This document shows, in pieces, positions 63,550 to 64,000 of a stretch of 64,000 nt of DNA. The notes under the pieces are model-generated. The model was not told where the DNA came from, did no database searches, and saw only the letters and a program-made list of their open reading frames with translations. The stretch's first letter is position 1, and each line of letters starts with the position of its first letter. The stretch is from Serratia sp. Ag1 (GTDB taxonomy: Bacteria; Pseudomonadota; Gammaproteobacteria; Enterobacterales; Enterobacteriaceae), in assembly GCF_000743355.1 (NCBI RefSeq), contig NZ_JQEI01000023.1, positions 242,050 to 306,049 on the forward strand, given 5' to 3'. The position numbers and the translations under genes were made by a program.

Positions 63550-63574
63550 TCCCGCCTTGTGCGGGATTTTTTTT
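63550..63574 (+). terminator. Intrinsic terminator, plus strand, with no assigned gene
   Basis: TCCCGC and GCGGGA flank a 5-base loop (CTTGT), followed by eight T. It is a strong terminator on the plus strand, yet no plus-strand gene is supported upstream within 4 kb. Confidence 0.75.
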
Positions 63575-64000
63575 ATAGACTGCCATGACTGCTCGTTTGC
63601 TGATTTTGTTAACCTCGCCAATTTGTCTTACAGTTTTATTGTTGCGCTGCTGTAGAACTTTCAGGAAAATAAATATACCCGGCATACTTCAAGTTGCCTG
63701 GGCGAGGGAAGCCAACAGCCAAGCAACTTGAAGTATGGTGAGGATTAAGCTATACACTGTTAGCTTGAGTCGATGAGCTATATTTAAAGTGATGAATGTT
63801 TAACTGGTTATTATATAAGACTTTTCTGATATAAAAGTGCGCCCATCAATGTGAACTTCTAATTCCGTAAGAGTGAATTAAGCTGATTCCATTAAATAAG
63901 GAGTTGTACAGTTTCTGACTGATTCATTTGGCTTTTCAGATGAGAACTCGTTTTGTCATTCTCATTTTGCCGGGAAAAGAATATGCATAAAGTTTTTGTG
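63575..64000. other. Non-coding right end of the window
   Basis: About 425 bp of A+T-rich DNA. It contains the dispersed repeat at 63674-63740 and near the edge an ATG at 63983 (reading MHKVFV to the window end) behind GGGAAAAG, which could be the start of a gene cut by the boundary. Otherwise nothing recognisable. Confidence 0.4.
63674..63740. repeat. Dispersed palindromic repeat, copy 2
   Basis: CATACTTCAAGTTGC (63683-63697) and GCAACTTGAAGTATG (63723-63737) form a perfect 15-bp inverted repeat with a 25-base centre. The left end, TATACCCGGCATACTTCAAG (63675-63694), matches the reverse complement of 5081-5100 with one mismatch. ATACTTCAAGTTGC-like palindromes are common intergenic repeats in Serratia and Yersinia. 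Confidence 0.75.

Noticed and set aside
1..64000. CRISPR array
   Set aside because: No regularly spaced direct repeats were seen anywhere in the window.

Overview
The window looks like the chromosome of an enterobacterium of the Serratia/Yersiniaceae type. The block purK-purE-lpxH-ppiB-cysS-ybcJ-folD-tRNA-Arg(TCT) has the same order as the corresponding E. coli region, coding density and codon use are enterobacterial, and the hca and mhp products closely match those I remember from E. coli. The genus is an inference from gene content. No database search was possible.

Layout. (1) 1-15642: the distal part of a type VI secretion (T6SS) locus: tssM 3' end, tagF, tssA, tssB, tssC, hcp, tagH (FHA), a PP2C phosphatase, tagJ, tssE, tssF, tssG, clpV and a small soluble Ser/Thr kinase. 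It carries sheath, baseplate, recycling ATPase and a kinase/phosphatase/FHA control module. (2) 15635-16336: an orphan fimbrial-type chaperone, convergent with and overlapping the kinase. (3) 16506-22720: core housekeeping genes ending in tRNA-Arg(TCT). (4) 22735-24289: a decayed insertion zone behind the tRNA with a tyrosine integrase tail and an IS110-type transposase tail. (5) 24290-26425: a lipoprotein GH28 polygalacturonase with a KdgR-like box upstream. (6) 26601-34713, minus strand: a Dpp/Opp-type ABC importer with an enolase-superfamily enzyme, followed by an FAD oxidoreductase. (7) 35174-40302: an intimin-like inverse autotransporter followed by two secreted Ig-like proteins, reminiscent of ZirTSU/SinHI. 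(8) 40324-52762: a complete phenylpropionate/cinnamate pathway in one place (hcaR, hcaEFCBD, mhpR, mhpABCDFE). (9) 52874-58151: a PTS operon of unknown substrate (phosphotriesterase-family hydrolase, creatininase-family hydrolase, EIIA, EIIB, UlaA-type EIIC, SIS protein, GntR/UTRA regulator). (10) 58617-62806: a LysR regulator, a DcuC-family carrier, an alpha/beta hydrolase and an RpiR regulator. (11) 62807-64000: mostly non-coding, with one small hypothetical gene, terminators and a dispersed palindromic repeat that also occurs at about 5.05 kb.

How the parts work together. Regions 5-10 are largely catabolic or surface functions typical of a plant- or soil-associated enterobacterium: pectin hydrolysis, aromatic acid breakdown to central intermediates, uptake of an unknown acid or amide by ABC transport, and PTS uptake of an unknown sugar derivative. 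The least explained units are the 52.9-58.2 kb PTS operon, the 35.2-40.3 kb surface system and the 26.6-34.7 kb ABC/enolase cluster.
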